Of a stretch of DNA of 64,000 bases, positions 32,261 through 43,326 are shown piece after piece; positions within the stretch are counted from its first letter, which is position 1, and the number at the start of each line of letters is the position of its first letter. A program made the translations under genes and the position numbers. The notes under the pieces are model-generated. The model ran no database searches and was not told where the DNA came from. It was given only the letters and a program-made list of their open reading frames with translations. The stretch comes from Ichthyophis bannanicus (taxonomy: Eukaryota > Chordata > Amphibia > Gymnophiona > Ichthyophiidae): assembly GCA_033557465.1 (NCBI GenBank), contig CM066033.1, positions 15,005,080 to 15,069,079 of the forward strand, in the 5' to 3' direction.

Positions 32261-32674
32261 TCAAATTAGCCAGTCGTCCAGATACGGATGAACGAGCACC
32301 CCTTCCTTTCTCAGCGCTGCCACTACCACTACCATAACTTTGGTAAACATCCGAGGTGCTGTGGCCAGCCCGAATGGCAACGCCCGAAATTGGAAATGAC
32401 CCATCGGAACTGCAAACCGAAGGAACTTTTGATGGTCTGGCCGGATCGGAATGTGCAAGTACGCTTCTGACAGATCCAGGGACGTGAGAAACTCGCCTCT
32501 TCTGACTGCGACAATGTGCAACCTTAACGTTTCCATACGAAAATGGGACACCCGGAGGCACCGATTCACCCTTTTTAGATCCAGAATCGGCCAATAAGAC
32601 CCCTCCTTTTTCGGCACTACAAAATAAATGTAGTATCGACCGATGCCGCATTTCTCTGGAGGAACCAGTACCAC
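32261..32674 (-). pseudogene. DIRS-A reverse transcriptase core
   Basis: 138 codons with IYFVVPKKEGSYWPILDLKR, SLDLSEAYLHIPI, FRALPFGLATAPRMFTK and the catalytic YLDDWL. The stop immediately after DDWLI is a TGA where related copies have an Arg codon, consistent with CpG decay (CGA to TGA). N-terminal RT sequence continues upstream in another frame (to about 32,940, TSDRWVLEVIREGYALEF). Confidence 0.9.
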
Positions 32675-32902
32675 CGCCTTGAGAGCTAACAGTCTCCCTA
32701 ATGTCGCCTTGATCGCCCGACATTTCCGAAGCGCCCCGCCGGGGACTGAACGAACGCATCGATTATCGGCCTCTGAAACTCTAAAGCATAGCCTTCCCGA
32801 ATCACCTCCAGTACCCAGCGATCCGAGGTTATTTGGACCCAGGCAGGGTAAAAATCCTGTAACCGACCCCCTACAGGCAACTGTACCTGGGCCCCCCTGA
32901 CT

Positions 32903-34368
32903 TCATTGTGGCTTTCTGAGGCTCGAAGAGGAGGCAGCAAAACCTCTGCCCGCTCCTCTAAATCCGCAAAATCCTTGGTTCCTATAGGGAAAACGCCCTC
33001 TTTGGCTCTGACTAAACCTTGTGGAACGAAAACGACGAAAGTCCCTCTGAAGCATTCTCGTCGCCAGCGGCAACCTTCCCTGCTTCTGCTTATCTTCTGG
33101 AAGCCTACCGCCTTTGGATTCCCCTAGATCTTTCACTATTTTATCCAAATCTTCTTCAAAAAGTAGCGTCCCCTTAAATGGGAGCTTACTTAATCTTGCT
33201 TTGGAAGACGCATCTGCTGCCCAATTACGCAGCCAAAGATATCTCCACACTGCTATCACGGAAGCCATACTGTTCGATAGCCCTCGAATAAGGTCATAAT
33301 GAACATCGGCTAGATAGGCAGTACTGGACTCTAGACGCACTGCCTCACCTGCCGCCTCAAGAGACTGCTCACCCTGGACACGCTGTGCCCAACGCAGACA
33401 GGCTCTTGCTACCCACGCCCCACAGATGGACGCTTGGATGGAAAGAGCATTAACCTCAAACACTTGCTTTAACAAGGCCTTTAGCTTCCTGTCTTGAGGA
33501 GGGCCGCACTACCTTCTACGGGAATGGTTGTCTTTTTGGTTACCGCCGCCACAGCGGCATCCACTCTCGGCGATCTAAACAGTTCCTTATCTTGATCCAC
33601 TATCGGATACAGCCGAGACATAACCCTAGCACCCTTTAGGGTAGCCTCCGGCATCTCCCATTCACCCTGAATCATTTCTCTTACCACTCTGTGCATGGGA
33701 AACGCCCGCTGTGTCTTCCGAAAGGCTTGTAACAATGGATCTTCCAAGCTAGCATCCTCCGCCGGCCCTGTCGCCGGCATATTGAGCGCTTTAAGTGTCT
33801 CTGCAATAAGCATGGGCAACTCCTCTCTCCGAAAGATTCGGACTACTCGAGCCTGGTCTTCCTGTTCAGTGATCTCCCCCTCTTCTAACTCTTCATCCAG
33901 CTCCACGTCCTGCTCACCATCCTCCGTGTGCAGGTCCTCCGAAAACACCGACTGATCCTGTTTGTCTGTCCTAGCTTTCTTTGCCAATACCCCCGCCGTC
34001 CCCATGGCTAAGGGAGTCCCTGGCCTCTTTTCCCCTAAACCTAAACTAAGAGGACCAGGAGGAGACATTCCGAGATTACTGACAAACGCCTGCTGCATCA
34101 GAGCCACAAACTCTGCCGAAAAAATTGAAGACATCCCCTTAGCCAAGGCCGGCTGAGACGACGGAACATCTGGAGCACTCGAGGGCCCCGCTATGGGCTC
34201 CGGCTCCTATGAGGTGGAAGGATGACACCCCTGCTCCAGATCCTCCTTCCCCGGCTCCAACTCCTGCTCCGCTTCAGCAGCACTGTGAATGCAGCTCCTA
34301 CACACCCCTGTGTCAGATACTGCAGACTTTTTCACACCGCAAAGCAAACACAGAATCTTTGCAGGCAT
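32903..34368 (-). pseudogene. DIRS-A gag-like ORF
   Basis: The start MPAKILCLLCGVKK (34,368) opens with a C-X2-C ... C-X2-C zinc-binding segment, runs to a TAG at 34,207, continues in the same frame to 33,481 (acidic region EEGEITEQEDQARVV, then IPVEGSAALL), and after a frameshift continues 33,475-32,903 (FEVNALSIQASICGAWVARA, ending in an Arg/Gly/Phe-rich tail). The last two segments recur in the 37.3-kb and 59.3-kb elements, which defines a family-specific gag. Nucleic-acid binding is inferred from the basic tail. Confidence 0.8.
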
Positions 34369-35371
34369 CGTTTCTACTAGGAAGGCAGTCCCAGAAGCTG
34401 ATGCACCCCTGCTCAACTTTAACTGCCCTCTGCAGGATGAACACTAAAGAACTTCTTGCAAGGCCGCAAAGTCACAGACCGTTTTTTTTTACACTTCCAA
34501 AAAGATGCAGGAGATCAACTGAGCCAAAGGGTGAAGAAAGCAAGCAAAAACGAAGCTTCTCGGCCGAGATCAAGCGCCTTGTTCCCCACTGCAGCTCCTG
34601 GCGGTTCCCGCGTTAAACCACGTGGCTGGAGCTCAACGACTGTTCACGGTCCCGAAACCACCGCTAAAGTGTTCAGCTGCATCGGACTCTTACCTTATAG
34701 TTGTGATCAGCCCCCAATCGCTCTCCCGGCTGTCACAATCCTCAGAACCGCGCTGTTCGTCTGGCTGTCCTCCACCGGCTCGTTTCCCGCCGGTGAAATT
34801 CAGAGACCCCGATCCAGCCTGCCACGAGGCAGCAGCGTCTGTCCTCTGGCCCGGCACCCGAGCGCATACAAACAAGACTTCTGTGCTGCGCTCGGTATGC
34901 CTTCAATCTCGGTTGCCCAGACCCCCAAACTGATGGGCCGGTAACCGGAGTCTGCTGCCCTTACCCCTGTATCCAGCCCCGAGTAAACCCAGAGACGGAG
35001 GGGAGTAGGAAAAAGGGGGGGGGGAAGGAGAGAGAGAGCTGTCTAGCAGACAAAGCCTTAAAAGTGCAGCCACTTCACACACTAAACCTTAACTAAAAAT
35101 AACAATAAATCCTTTTTCTATAACCAAACAAACCCTAAACTAACAAAACTAAGAAAAAACTAGCTGTCCTTAATTGCTCCTCTAGTGAGCCTGGAGCTCC
35201 AGACTCACCAACCTCAGTCTGCTTGGAGACTGAGATAACTGGAGTGAGGAGGCGGAGCCTGTGTCCTTATACCAGTGTCATCAAAAGAATGACGTTTCTC
35301 AGTCTCCAAGCTGCTGGAAGAGTAGCACAACCCCAGATGTTCCGGGACTAGACTGGAGGGATGCTAAGGAA

Positions 35372-35689
35372 GCTGCCCTTAGGTCACGCTGCATTACCAG
35401 GATGTGTCTAAGGCTATCCTGGCAGCTAACTCTCTCATTCAGCTTAATTGATGTTGCTCTTTCTGTTCTATGTCCACAGCCAAACGCAGATCAGTGCGTG
35501 GGGTCGGGAGGAGTTATTTATTTTGGTATTTATCCATTTAAAGACTCTGGGTAGGTTGCAATTTAACATACATAATATTTACATAAATAAAATAACATCA
35601 CAAGCATACACAGAAAAACTAGTGATCTGCTCAGCAGCAGCTTTCTCAAAGTTCTGCGGCAAAAGGAATATTTGAGATTGGCCTGGATT
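35372..35689. other. Right-arm sequence between two DIRS elements
   Basis: Continuation of the arm after the DIRS-A insertion, mirrored at about 735-1,056. No coding content. Confidence 0.7.
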
Positions 35690-37342
35690 AGAGGGACACT
35701 ATGGAATTGCCAGATAACTAGAGACCAGACTCCTGGGTTCTATCCCCCTTCCAGCAGATGGCACTGATAATTCTAGACTTTGATGTCCCAGTATAAGGAG
35801 GTTGAGCTCTTCTCTCCAAGTCAGTATCCTCAGTCTTCCAGCAGATGGCACTGAGAATTCCTGACTTTGGTGATGTCACAGTAAGAGGAGGTTGAGCTCC
35901 TCCCTCCAAGCCAGTATCCTCAGTCTTCCAGCAGATGGCACTGAGAATTCCTGAGCTCCTCCCTCAGTCTCCAGCAGATGGTGAAGAACTCAATTGGCAT
36001 TCAATAAAAAAAATTAAAAAAGGGGCAGTTTTATTTATTTATTTTATTTATTTAACTTTCTTATATACCGTGCTATTTACACCAGTACGGTTTACATGTA
36101 ACACAATTATGCAGAGCATGGGAGCTTCACTGCATTTACAATATAACAAGGGGTTTTCAGTTGACCAGAGAGCTGATCAGACTTTGATGTCACAGTATAA
36201 GGAGGTTGAGCTCTTCTCTCCAAGCCAGTATCCTCAGTCTTCAGCAGATGGGGAAGAACTCAAATGGCATTCAAAAAAAAATAAAAATAGGGGCAGTTTT
36301 CAATTGACCAGCGAGCTGATCAGGCTTTGTGAGTAAAGTGGATGCTGTGGTGGAGTGTAAATTCAGCCTGTAGGGTACCAACGCTCCTTGGTTGCCTGCA
36401 GGTCCCTGAGGACGGCATACACCCAGTGGTTCTTGTCCCTATACCCTTCTAGAAGGCATCCCAACAATACTGCAGCCTTCAGTGGTCTTTGCAGGCAAAA
36501 GGGCGTATGCTGCTTTAATTTCTTTTGTATGTTGGCTGTTCATTGTGCGTCGGGCTTCCCTTGCAGCTTCAGGACTCTAGTGGTAAGTTTGGGATCCATT
36601 GCAGGTGGGGTATCGGTTGTGTTTACTGGCAGTGTGAAGGCGCTGTCATAGGCAGCTGTGAACTTGTGTGTTGGCTTGAGAGGCAGTTGGTTCCTGCGCT
36701 GTGGAAATGCCATTGGGGAAGGCCATTTGTGCGGCCAGTAACTTCAGATGAGATCACCTGTCTGCGGCAGGATTTTGCAGGACATGTGAGGCCAACGAAT
36801 GCATGGTGGGCAGTAGTATCCAGGGTCGCCCAGTCTAGCTGGGGAGAGGGGGTCCCAAGCAGCAGAAGAAACAGCCAATTCAGAAAATCTGAGTTTTTCT
36901 CAGGCTGCAGTTCTGGCAGGAATCACAGCCATTTTGTCTCTTGCTCAACTGGACATTTTAGGCCCTTCAGGGAGGCAGGATTTGGCTCCTGTTCTTGGGG
37001 GAGCGAGCAATGAGGCAGTCAGCAGGCTTACTGCATAAAGAAGTGCCTGGGGGAATCTTAACATAGTAACATACTAAATGACGGCAGATAAAGACCAGCA
37101 TGGTCCATCCAGTCTGCCCAGTATTCATTTTATTTTTATTTTATCCTGTTGCTGTAAAGGGATCCAAGAGTGAGAAGGTTCCTCCTAAACTACGGGAATA
37201 GACCTTGGTGGTTACTTCACCTTTTAAGCTCTGGAGTACACTCTAGCCAGAGTTTTGTATTATTTGGAGGAAGACCACATTTCAGGGTACTCTGACTTTT
37301 GATGACCCAAAGGAGGAGCCCTCGGAGCTCGGTGAAGATGTC

Positions 37343-38228
37343 TTGACTCTGGGACCTGGAGCAAGGAGAGATCCCTCCGGGAGAGGATCCCAGTATTGTG
37401 AGTTTTTCCAAGAGGATCTCGTGGCATTAATTGTGAACTTTTTGGCAGCCCTAAACATTCCTCTGGAACCACAGACAGTGGAGCCTCCCTTAGAAAATCC
37501 CCTATTACGGGGCATCAGGGTGTTTGAGACTGCCTTTCCTGTCCATAGGGTCCTTAAGCAGATGATCGATTTGGACTGGGAAGTTCATAAAGTGGGATTG
37601 CGCGGTGGTCGGACCATGCAGTGCCTGTATCCCATTCCACTGATTGAGAACGATCTCTTGAAGGTGCCCAACATGGATGCCATGGTCTCCGTAGTGACCA
37701 AGAAGATCACCATCCCTGTGGAAGGAGGTATGGCATTGAATGATGTGCAGGATAAGAAATTGGAGACCTTTATTTAAAGCAGGCATTTGAGGTGAATGTG
37801 TTGGCCTTAAGCTCCGCAGACAGAAGCTTTTATGTGGCCAGAGCATGTACAGTATGTATTGGTCAACGGCGTTATCGGGATCTGATGCTGAAACCTCGCA
37901 GCTTATGCCTGAGGAGGCTAGGCTGGAGGCTGGAGTGATGTATTTGGCAAATACATTCTATGAACTTTGGGTTTCCACCAAGGGTATGTCCTTAGTGGTG
38001 GCAGCTTGATGGCTCTTGTGGTGGTATAACTGGTTGGTGGATGTGTCCTCTAAGACTCTTCAGTGTAAGCTCCCCTTTAAGGACAAGCTCTTGTTTGGGG
38101 ATGCCTTGGAGATGTTGGTCAAAGAATTTGGGGAGTTCAGGCTGGCTACGTTTCCTGATGACAAGCCAAAGACTAGTAAGCTGACCCCGGTGTTGAGGGA
38201 TCGGTCTTACGATTTACATCATTTCTGA
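37343..38228 (+). pseudogene. DIRS-B gag-like remnant
   Basis: 37,343-37,777 encodes a segment with NFLAALNIPLEP, PVHRVLKQMIDLDWE and VVTKKITIPVEGGMAL, matching DIRS-A gag at the same relative places. Further matching pieces (SSKTLQCKLPFKDKLLFGDA) lie at 38,016-38,228 in another frame. Broken by stops and frameshifts. Confidence 0.8.
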
Positions 38229-38329
38229 GCAGTGCACTTTGCCCCTTATTAAATAGTACATTATCCTTTTAGGGGTCAGACCTTTAGGGGTGGTAGAGGA
38301 ATGGGTCAGGGGTTCTTTTCAGGAATTGG

Positions 38330-38580
38330 GGCCAGTTCCAAGAAAGCACAATGAGATGAGGGGGCCCAGGCAGGGGTGGTACAGGTCGGGGATAGTCTTC
38401 ACCAGTTTTACCCTGCCCAGGTCCAGATCACTTCTGACCAATGGATGGTTGAAGACATTCGCGAAGGTTATGCTCTGGAGTTCACAATACTGCTCGTGGA
38501 TGCCTTTCTGTTGTCTCCTTGCAAAGCTTCCACCAAATTGCAGGCCGTCAGGGATACTCTCCAGCAGTTGCTCCAGTTAC
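38330..38580 (+). pseudogene. DIRS-B RT, N-terminal fragment
   Basis: The segment VQITSDQWMVEDIREGYALEF corresponds to the DIRS-A sequence just upstream of its RT core. It runs into foreign LINE sequence at about 38,580; the DIRS reading resumes at 42,711. Confidence 0.78.
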
Positions 38581-38956
38581 AAAACTACTGTAATCAAGAT
38601 ACAAAACACCACCATTCAAGTAAAACAGGAGGTGAAATACTTGGGAATCATCTTGGACAAATCCCTCAGAAGGCCATCACACTGCAGCTAAATTATGGAA
38701 CCTCCTGCCAGTCCACATCAGGTCTATCAAAGACCTCAAAACATTTAGGAAAGAGCTAAAGACACTACTGTTTACTGAATACTACAACAACAATGACTAA
38801 AATCCTACCTGTTCACATACGCTAATACTTACTCCCTGTAAGTATTAGTGTATGTGTCTCATATCCCCTTGTGTTGAATGTATCCCCCAATTGTGTTGTG
38901 ACCACTTTGATTGAAGGATAAGGTGGTATACAAAACTGTCTAAATAAATAAGTAAA
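38581..38956 (+). mobile_element. LINE 3' end (CR1/L2-like)
   Basis: Encodes remnants of a LINE RT C-terminus (QEVKYLGIILDKSL, and LLPVHIRSIKDLKTFRKELK after a shift), followed by a 3' tail with gaccactttgattgaaggat and a (TAAA)n end. The SINE at 24,851 shares this tail. It is inserted in the DIRS-B RT. Confidence 0.75.
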
Positions 38957-39049
38957 TCTCTCACAATCATTCAAAATGTATATAGTTGATGTTATATATA
39001 TTATCAATAATACCTCATATAATAGCTCAGGATTCAGGCATCTACTTTG

Positions 39050-39178
39050 CATATAGTTCACATTTTTCTATGGTTCTTTTTAATTGTTCTCTGTAGCTGT
39101 TTGTTCAATGTAAACCACCCTCTGGAAGGGGAGGTATATAAAAACTGTATGTATAAATAAATATATAAAAATTAATGG
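39050..39178 (+). mobile_element. LINE/SINE 3' tail fragment
   Basis: Ends gtaaaccaccctctggaagg...gtatataaaaactgtatgtataaataaata, the same tail architecture as other LINE ends in the window but diverged. No coding content. Confidence 0.5.
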
Positions 39179-39641
39179 TCTCCATAGACCAATCATGTTA
39201 AGTTTAATAGTCAAGCCTCTTCACCGGCAAAAGCCTCTCCATCGGCACCCGATTCAGCATCAGGGGTGGAAGCGGCAGCTGCAAGCCCCTCCCGCTCCCC
39301 CTGCCATGGCCCAGTCGGGACAACAGCAAAAGCATTTAAAGAAATATGACTTCAGGTGTGCCCGCGCCTGAGGGCCTCACCAGAGGGCCCTTTGGCATGG
39401 CCTTTAGGCGGGGACGATACCGTTTGCCAAACTTAGTCCTTATAAAATTGCACCATCCGAACAAAAGAGCCACGACAAATAAGCAAGTGACTAAAGCATT
39501 AGGAAACAGCACCGAACAATACAGACACAGATAGACTGAACTCTACAGAATCGTGAGTAAGCTCTCATGCACATTGCTTACCCACACAGAAACAACCACT
39601 TAAGCCCTCTGCCACATTAATGTAGGCTTACACATAAGTAC

Positions 39642-40204
39642 TGTGAGACCATGCCGGTCCTAGGCGGTTGCCTAGACCCGGGATAGCCTTGAGTTGTGGA
39701 AAATAAAGGACACTGTAGTCGTGATCTGAGTGAAATTAAAGCTGGGTTTTATTCCCCTTCCCTTGAGGATGTCGTAGAATAAGGGACAACAGAAAAGAAC
39801 GGTTGTTTTCACAAGGGTAGAGGATGTTTAACAAATAATAATCATGCTTCTCTCCAGCAATAAAGTCCAACACTTTTCCAATGTGCAAAATACAGTTTCT
39901 TTCTTGCTCTATTCCTTTAACAAAGACTCCCTATGTCATCAGTCACGCATACAGCACATTCCATGGGTTCAGGGATATTTTCTGTGATATTGCTCTCCCA
40001 TTGCATAGGGCTAGGACCTGTCCCTGTATAAGGACAATGAGCCCCTATGAAGCTGCTCTCTGTGTCTTGCCCTGGGGAAACCTCAGTTGCCACCAGTGGG
40101 AGCTGCTTTTGTGTGTCCCAGATAGCAGGAGCTGTGCTGGGGATTTCTTCCCACGGCTTAGGCCAATAAGAGTTCCCTAGCCGGTGATAAGCATGGCTTC
40201 TATC
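39642..40204 (-). repeat. LTR-like or 3'-untranslated region of an unclassified element
   Basis: On the minus strand this segment follows the 312-codon ORF. It contains AATAAAACCCAGC, then CAGTGTCCTTTATTTTCC, and ends ...GGCATGGTCTCACA at 39,642, where the plus-strand LINE sequence resumes. The order poly(A) signal, short tail, terminal CA looks like an LTR, but the partner LTR is not in the window and no TSD was confirmed. Confidence 0.4.
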
Positions 40205-41143
40205 TCAGAGACTCCCTTTTCTCCCTTTAGCAAAAACAGGGTACTGATCTTTTCCTTTGGAGAAGAGGGTCTCAAACTCCTCTGCTTCCAGCCAAGGCTT
40301 TCTCTCTGCCCTGCAGCCTGCTCTCCTTTGGGATCCCTGGTTACGATGTCTGGCTGAGGGAAACTCACTTCCTGCTTCCAGTGAGCTTCCTTGAACGTGA
40401 CCTCTGCCTTCTGTTAACTGGGCTGTTTGCCTTGGTATGAGGACCCCTCTGGATGGGAAGACCTTGCTGCAGTTTTTCTTATCCCACCTGGGTTTGTCAG
40501 CCTGCCTTTCTCCAGCCCTGGTTCTCCAAGGTAACGTGTCTTCCTGCAATTGCTTGGGATTTCTACTCTCACCTTCTCTCCAAGCCTGCCTGAAACTGCA
40601 GTCAGAGTTCCTTTGTTCTCTGCTTTCCTCCTGGCATTCAAGCTCCGGCTCCAGCCCTAATCCAGGCTCCAGCTTCCACTGCCAATGCTCATTCTGCTGC
40701 TTCCAATTCTCTTTCTCCTTTCCAATCTCCTTCCAACTCCCATCCTGTCTCTGTGAGATTTCCCACCTGCTTTTATCTCTCAGCTCATCTAACGTGGAAC
40801 GTGAGTCTGAGTCCAGGTGAGCCTGATTGGAACTCTCAATTCTTACTGCGTCACTAAAACCATGTGGAAAGTTTGTTTTCCTTTTCCCTGCCTCTCTGCA
40901 CTGTGAATGCTGGAACTGCCCCTGAGGCTGCAAGGTAAGCTGTTCTTCCTTTTCATTTCTTAATATTTCAGGGTCTGTGTTTTCTAACTCCTGACAGGTA
41001 AGCCCTTCCTTCACATTGTTCTTTAATGTTTCAGGCTTAGTGCTGTCTAGCTCCTGACAAGTAAGCTCTTCCTCTGCACTACCCTTTAATATTACAGGTT
41101 TTGTGCTGTCTACCTCATGACAGTACATACTGCTCTCAACCAC
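40205..41143 (-). CDS. Unrecognised 312-codon ORF with N-terminal tandem repeats
   Basis: Open from ATG at 41,143 to a stop at 40,205. The first ~70 residues are about three 21-residue units sharing the pattern TKP-x-x-LK...E-x-LTCQEL. The rest is very hydrophilic (Glu, Lys, Arg, Gln, Trp; for example WKQQNEHWQWKLEPG) with no signal peptide or membrane segment. It lies inside a LINE inserted in a DIRS and is followed by LTR-like sequence, so it is probably a gag-like or accessory ORF of a retroelement. I do not recognise the family; chance openness in a low-complexity repeat is possible. Confidence 0.45.
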   Translation of the reverse strand: MVESSMYCHEVDSTKPVILKGSAEEELTCQELDSTKPETLKNNVKEGLTCQELENTDPEILRNEKEEQLTLQPQGQFQHSQCREAGKRKTNFPHGFSDAVRIESSNQAHLDSDSRSTLDELRDKSRWEISQRQDGSWKEIGKEKENWKQQNEHWQWKLEPGLGLEPELECQEESREQRNSDCSFRQAWREGESRNPKQLQEDTLPWRTRAGERQADKPRWDKKNCSKVFPSRGVLIPRQTAQLTEGRGHVQGSSLEAGSEFPSARHRNQGSQRRAGCRAERKPWLEAEEFETLFSKGKDQYPVFAKGRKGSL

Positions 41144-42089
41144 CCCTAAGCACCACTTTGCGTAAACCTTTCACCTCAGTGGCTCACTCTTTATCAAGCA
41201 TAAAGCAAAGAAAACTTACACAATGAGCAAAAATCTATTCACCTTAATCTTCCTCACACTCTTTACTCTTCAAACCCAAATACATAAATGCTGGAGAAAC
41301 CACTATACTCACATCAGCTCAACTGATCCCAATCATACATACAAGCAAATATGCAACTCATAAGATACATCCAAACCAATATCAACATAACAGATCATGA
41401 AGAATCAATGCAGAAGCAGTCCCATCCAAGACTCAACAACATACCCCGCTCAAATGTGCACTAATCAATGCTGGATTAATCTGAAACAAATTCCACACAA
41501 TAATGGATTACATACAAAACCAGAATATAGATGTGTATCACCGAAAATATGGCTCTCCGACTCAGACAACGCAATTATAAACCAAATTACATCTCAACAA
41601 TACACAATACATAACTCCACAAGACATTCATGAAGAGGTGGAGGCGTTCTAATCATAGCAGAGGCACATCTAAACCTCACTACAACCTCCTCCTTTTACT
41701 CAAAAGGAAGCAACATAATAACAATTTGAAATAGGCACCTAGCATTATGCCTCATATACAGAGCCCCAAGTTCTGACGAAGAACTCTAACCATCCTAGAG
41801 ATAGTATGCTCCCACACTACACAGAACAAACCTCTCCTCATCCTAGAAGACCCTAATCTCCCATCGCTGCCACAGCATGACACAGCTACCTTTCTGGAAG
41901 CAATGAAGGTTCTACATTATGCCCAAATGGGGTACACTCCAACCCACAAGAAAGGGAGGGACCCTTGACCTCACCTTTTGCACCCAACCAATTTTATTAC
42001 TCAAAACCTATTAATATACCTAACAGTCACACCAATCCCATGGTCGAACCACCACATAGTCACCTTCTCCATTAATGCACCCGTAACGG

Positions 42090-42255
42090 AAAGAACACTG
42101 TGGGCAAGTCACTTAACCCTCCATTGCTCAGAAAAATCCAAGTTATCAATGTCCCTATTTAATGTGCATTACCAAGTTTAAGTTACAATGTAAACCGTTT
42201 TGATTGAAATAATAAAGTAGTATAAAAAAACTGTTAAATAAAATAAATAAACACC
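42090..42255 (+). mobile_element. SINE/LINE 3' tail
   Basis: Contains tgggcaagtcacttaaccct, as in the SINE at 24,851, followed by a variant tail (gtaaaccgttttgattgaaa...ctgttaaataaa). The tRNA-like head is absent, so it is 5'-truncated. Confidence 0.65.
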
Positions 42256-42710
42256 AGAGACAATCCTGAAGGATAGAAGGAGATTTCAGACCTTCAACAA
42301 GGAAAAATTCCTAGAGCAAGTACTACCAGAGTTTGAGCAAAATACAACAGACCTTGACTCCATCCATCATCATCAGCTGGAAAAAAGCACTCCACAATGC
42401 ATCAATAGCACCAACCAAACCATTGCAAGACAACAGAAGAAAACGTAACGCTCCATGGTTCTCAAGTGACATCAACAAACAGAAGAAAGAACTAAGGAAA
42501 CTGGAGAGACTATGGCATCGATCCAAAGACCAACACCATCTCACAAAATACAACGAAACGCAAGCCATATACCTTGAACCCATATATTCATCCAAGTTCT
42601 ACACCCTGTTCTATGTAAAGTTGGTTTTGTTGACATGTTTTCTGTAAATCACCCTCAATTAATGATAGGGTGGTATAAAAAACCTGTTAAATAAATGAAA
42701 ATAAATAAAT

Positions 42711-43064
42711 ACATTCATTTATTTTGTGGTACCCAAGAAAGAGTTCCTATCATCCTATTTTCGATCTCAAGTATTTCAACAGGTCACTGCGGTTACTGCT
42801 CTTTTGTATGGAAACATTTTGATCCGTAATAATGGCTGTCTGAAGCAGAGAATTTGTGACAGCTTTGTATCTTACAGAAGCCTCTCTCTATGTCTATGCC
42901 TGTATCATCAGTGTTATTTAAGGATTGCAGGCCCCATGGGACCCTTTCGGTTTCAGACCCTTCCGTTTGGCCTTGCAGTGGCTCCTCGGACCTTCACGAA
43001 GATTCTGGTAGTTGTGGCAGCAGCTCTGTGGAGCGAGGGAGTGAGTGCACCCCTATCTGGATGA
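42711..43064 (+). pseudogene. DIRS-B RT, C-terminal fragment
   Basis: Begins IYFVVPKKE (the DIRS RT start motif) and continues to FRFQTLPFGLAVAPRTFTK and a SEGVSAPLSG-type end just before the expected YLDDWL. The catalytic box is altered (frameshifted to ...YLDDWLI-like sequence at about 43,055-43,075). Broken. Confidence 0.82.
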
Positions 43065-43326
43065 CTGGTTGATTTGAGTGAAGTCACTAGAGATAAGCAT
43101 GTCAGCAATGCAGTGAGTCCTCACCACCCTAAAGAACTTTGGCTGGGTAGTCAACACGGCCAAAAATCACCTCATGCTCTCTCAAGATCTCATATATGTG
43201 GGGAGGCATGGTTCGACACCAGCCAGAGCTTGGTTTTTCTGCTGGAAGAATGGATTCTGAAGCTGCAGACACAGATTCAACTTTTCTGGTGCCAGCAGAT
43301 CCAGTTAGCGTGGTCTTATTTCAAAT

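Larger units (their letters stand above)
29436..35371 (-). mobile_element. Near-complete DIRS retrotransposon (DIRS-A)
   Basis: Coding strand is minus. The ends are inverted repeats of about 150 bp: the left end starts GGTTAAATTAGACTTACC, and the right end, read inward, starts TTCCTTAGCATCCCTCCAG. An internal complementary region (about 29,870-29,955) contains GTCTAATTTAACCTTCCTTAGC, the exact complement of the two termini joined head to tail, as in DIRS-1. Order on the minus strand is gag, RT, RNase H, tyrosine recombinase. The uninterrupted sequence at 1,056-1,057 proves both boundaries and shows no target-site duplication. Stops and shifts make it inactive as it stands. Confidence 0.96.
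24144..36647 (+). repeat. Right arm of the inverted duplication
   Basis: Inverted copy of 1-6,572, enlarged to 12.5 kb by a DIRS insertion (29,436-35,371) and a tRNA-derived SINE (about 24,851-25,136). The inner end coincides with the last base of the provirus 3' LTR. The outer end is not seen because the partner arm leaves the window at base 1. It carries the plus-strand KRAB gene copy and, at its outer end, the start of another DIRS-like element that is also mirrored at 1-735. Confidence 0.95.
39340..42715 (+). mobile_element. CR1/L2-like LINE, 5' end to endonuclease, internally interrupted
   Basis: 39,345-39,420 (gagggcctcaccagagggcc, ctttggcatggccttta) matches the 5' part of the minus-strand LINE near 54,690-54,770. 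Endonuclease-like remnants lie at about 41,230-42,080 (RGGGVLIIAE after a stop), and a linker with RNAPWFSSDINKQKKELRKL lies at 42,333-42,590. A 3' tail ends about 42,710. An LTR-like unit (39,642-41,190) and a SINE tail (42,090-42,255) interrupt it. Heavily mutated. Confidence 0.65.

Noticed and set aside
34209..34944. Plus-strand ORFs of 135-162 codons
   Set aside because: Antisense shadows of the DIRS-A gag region and its 5' non-coding part.
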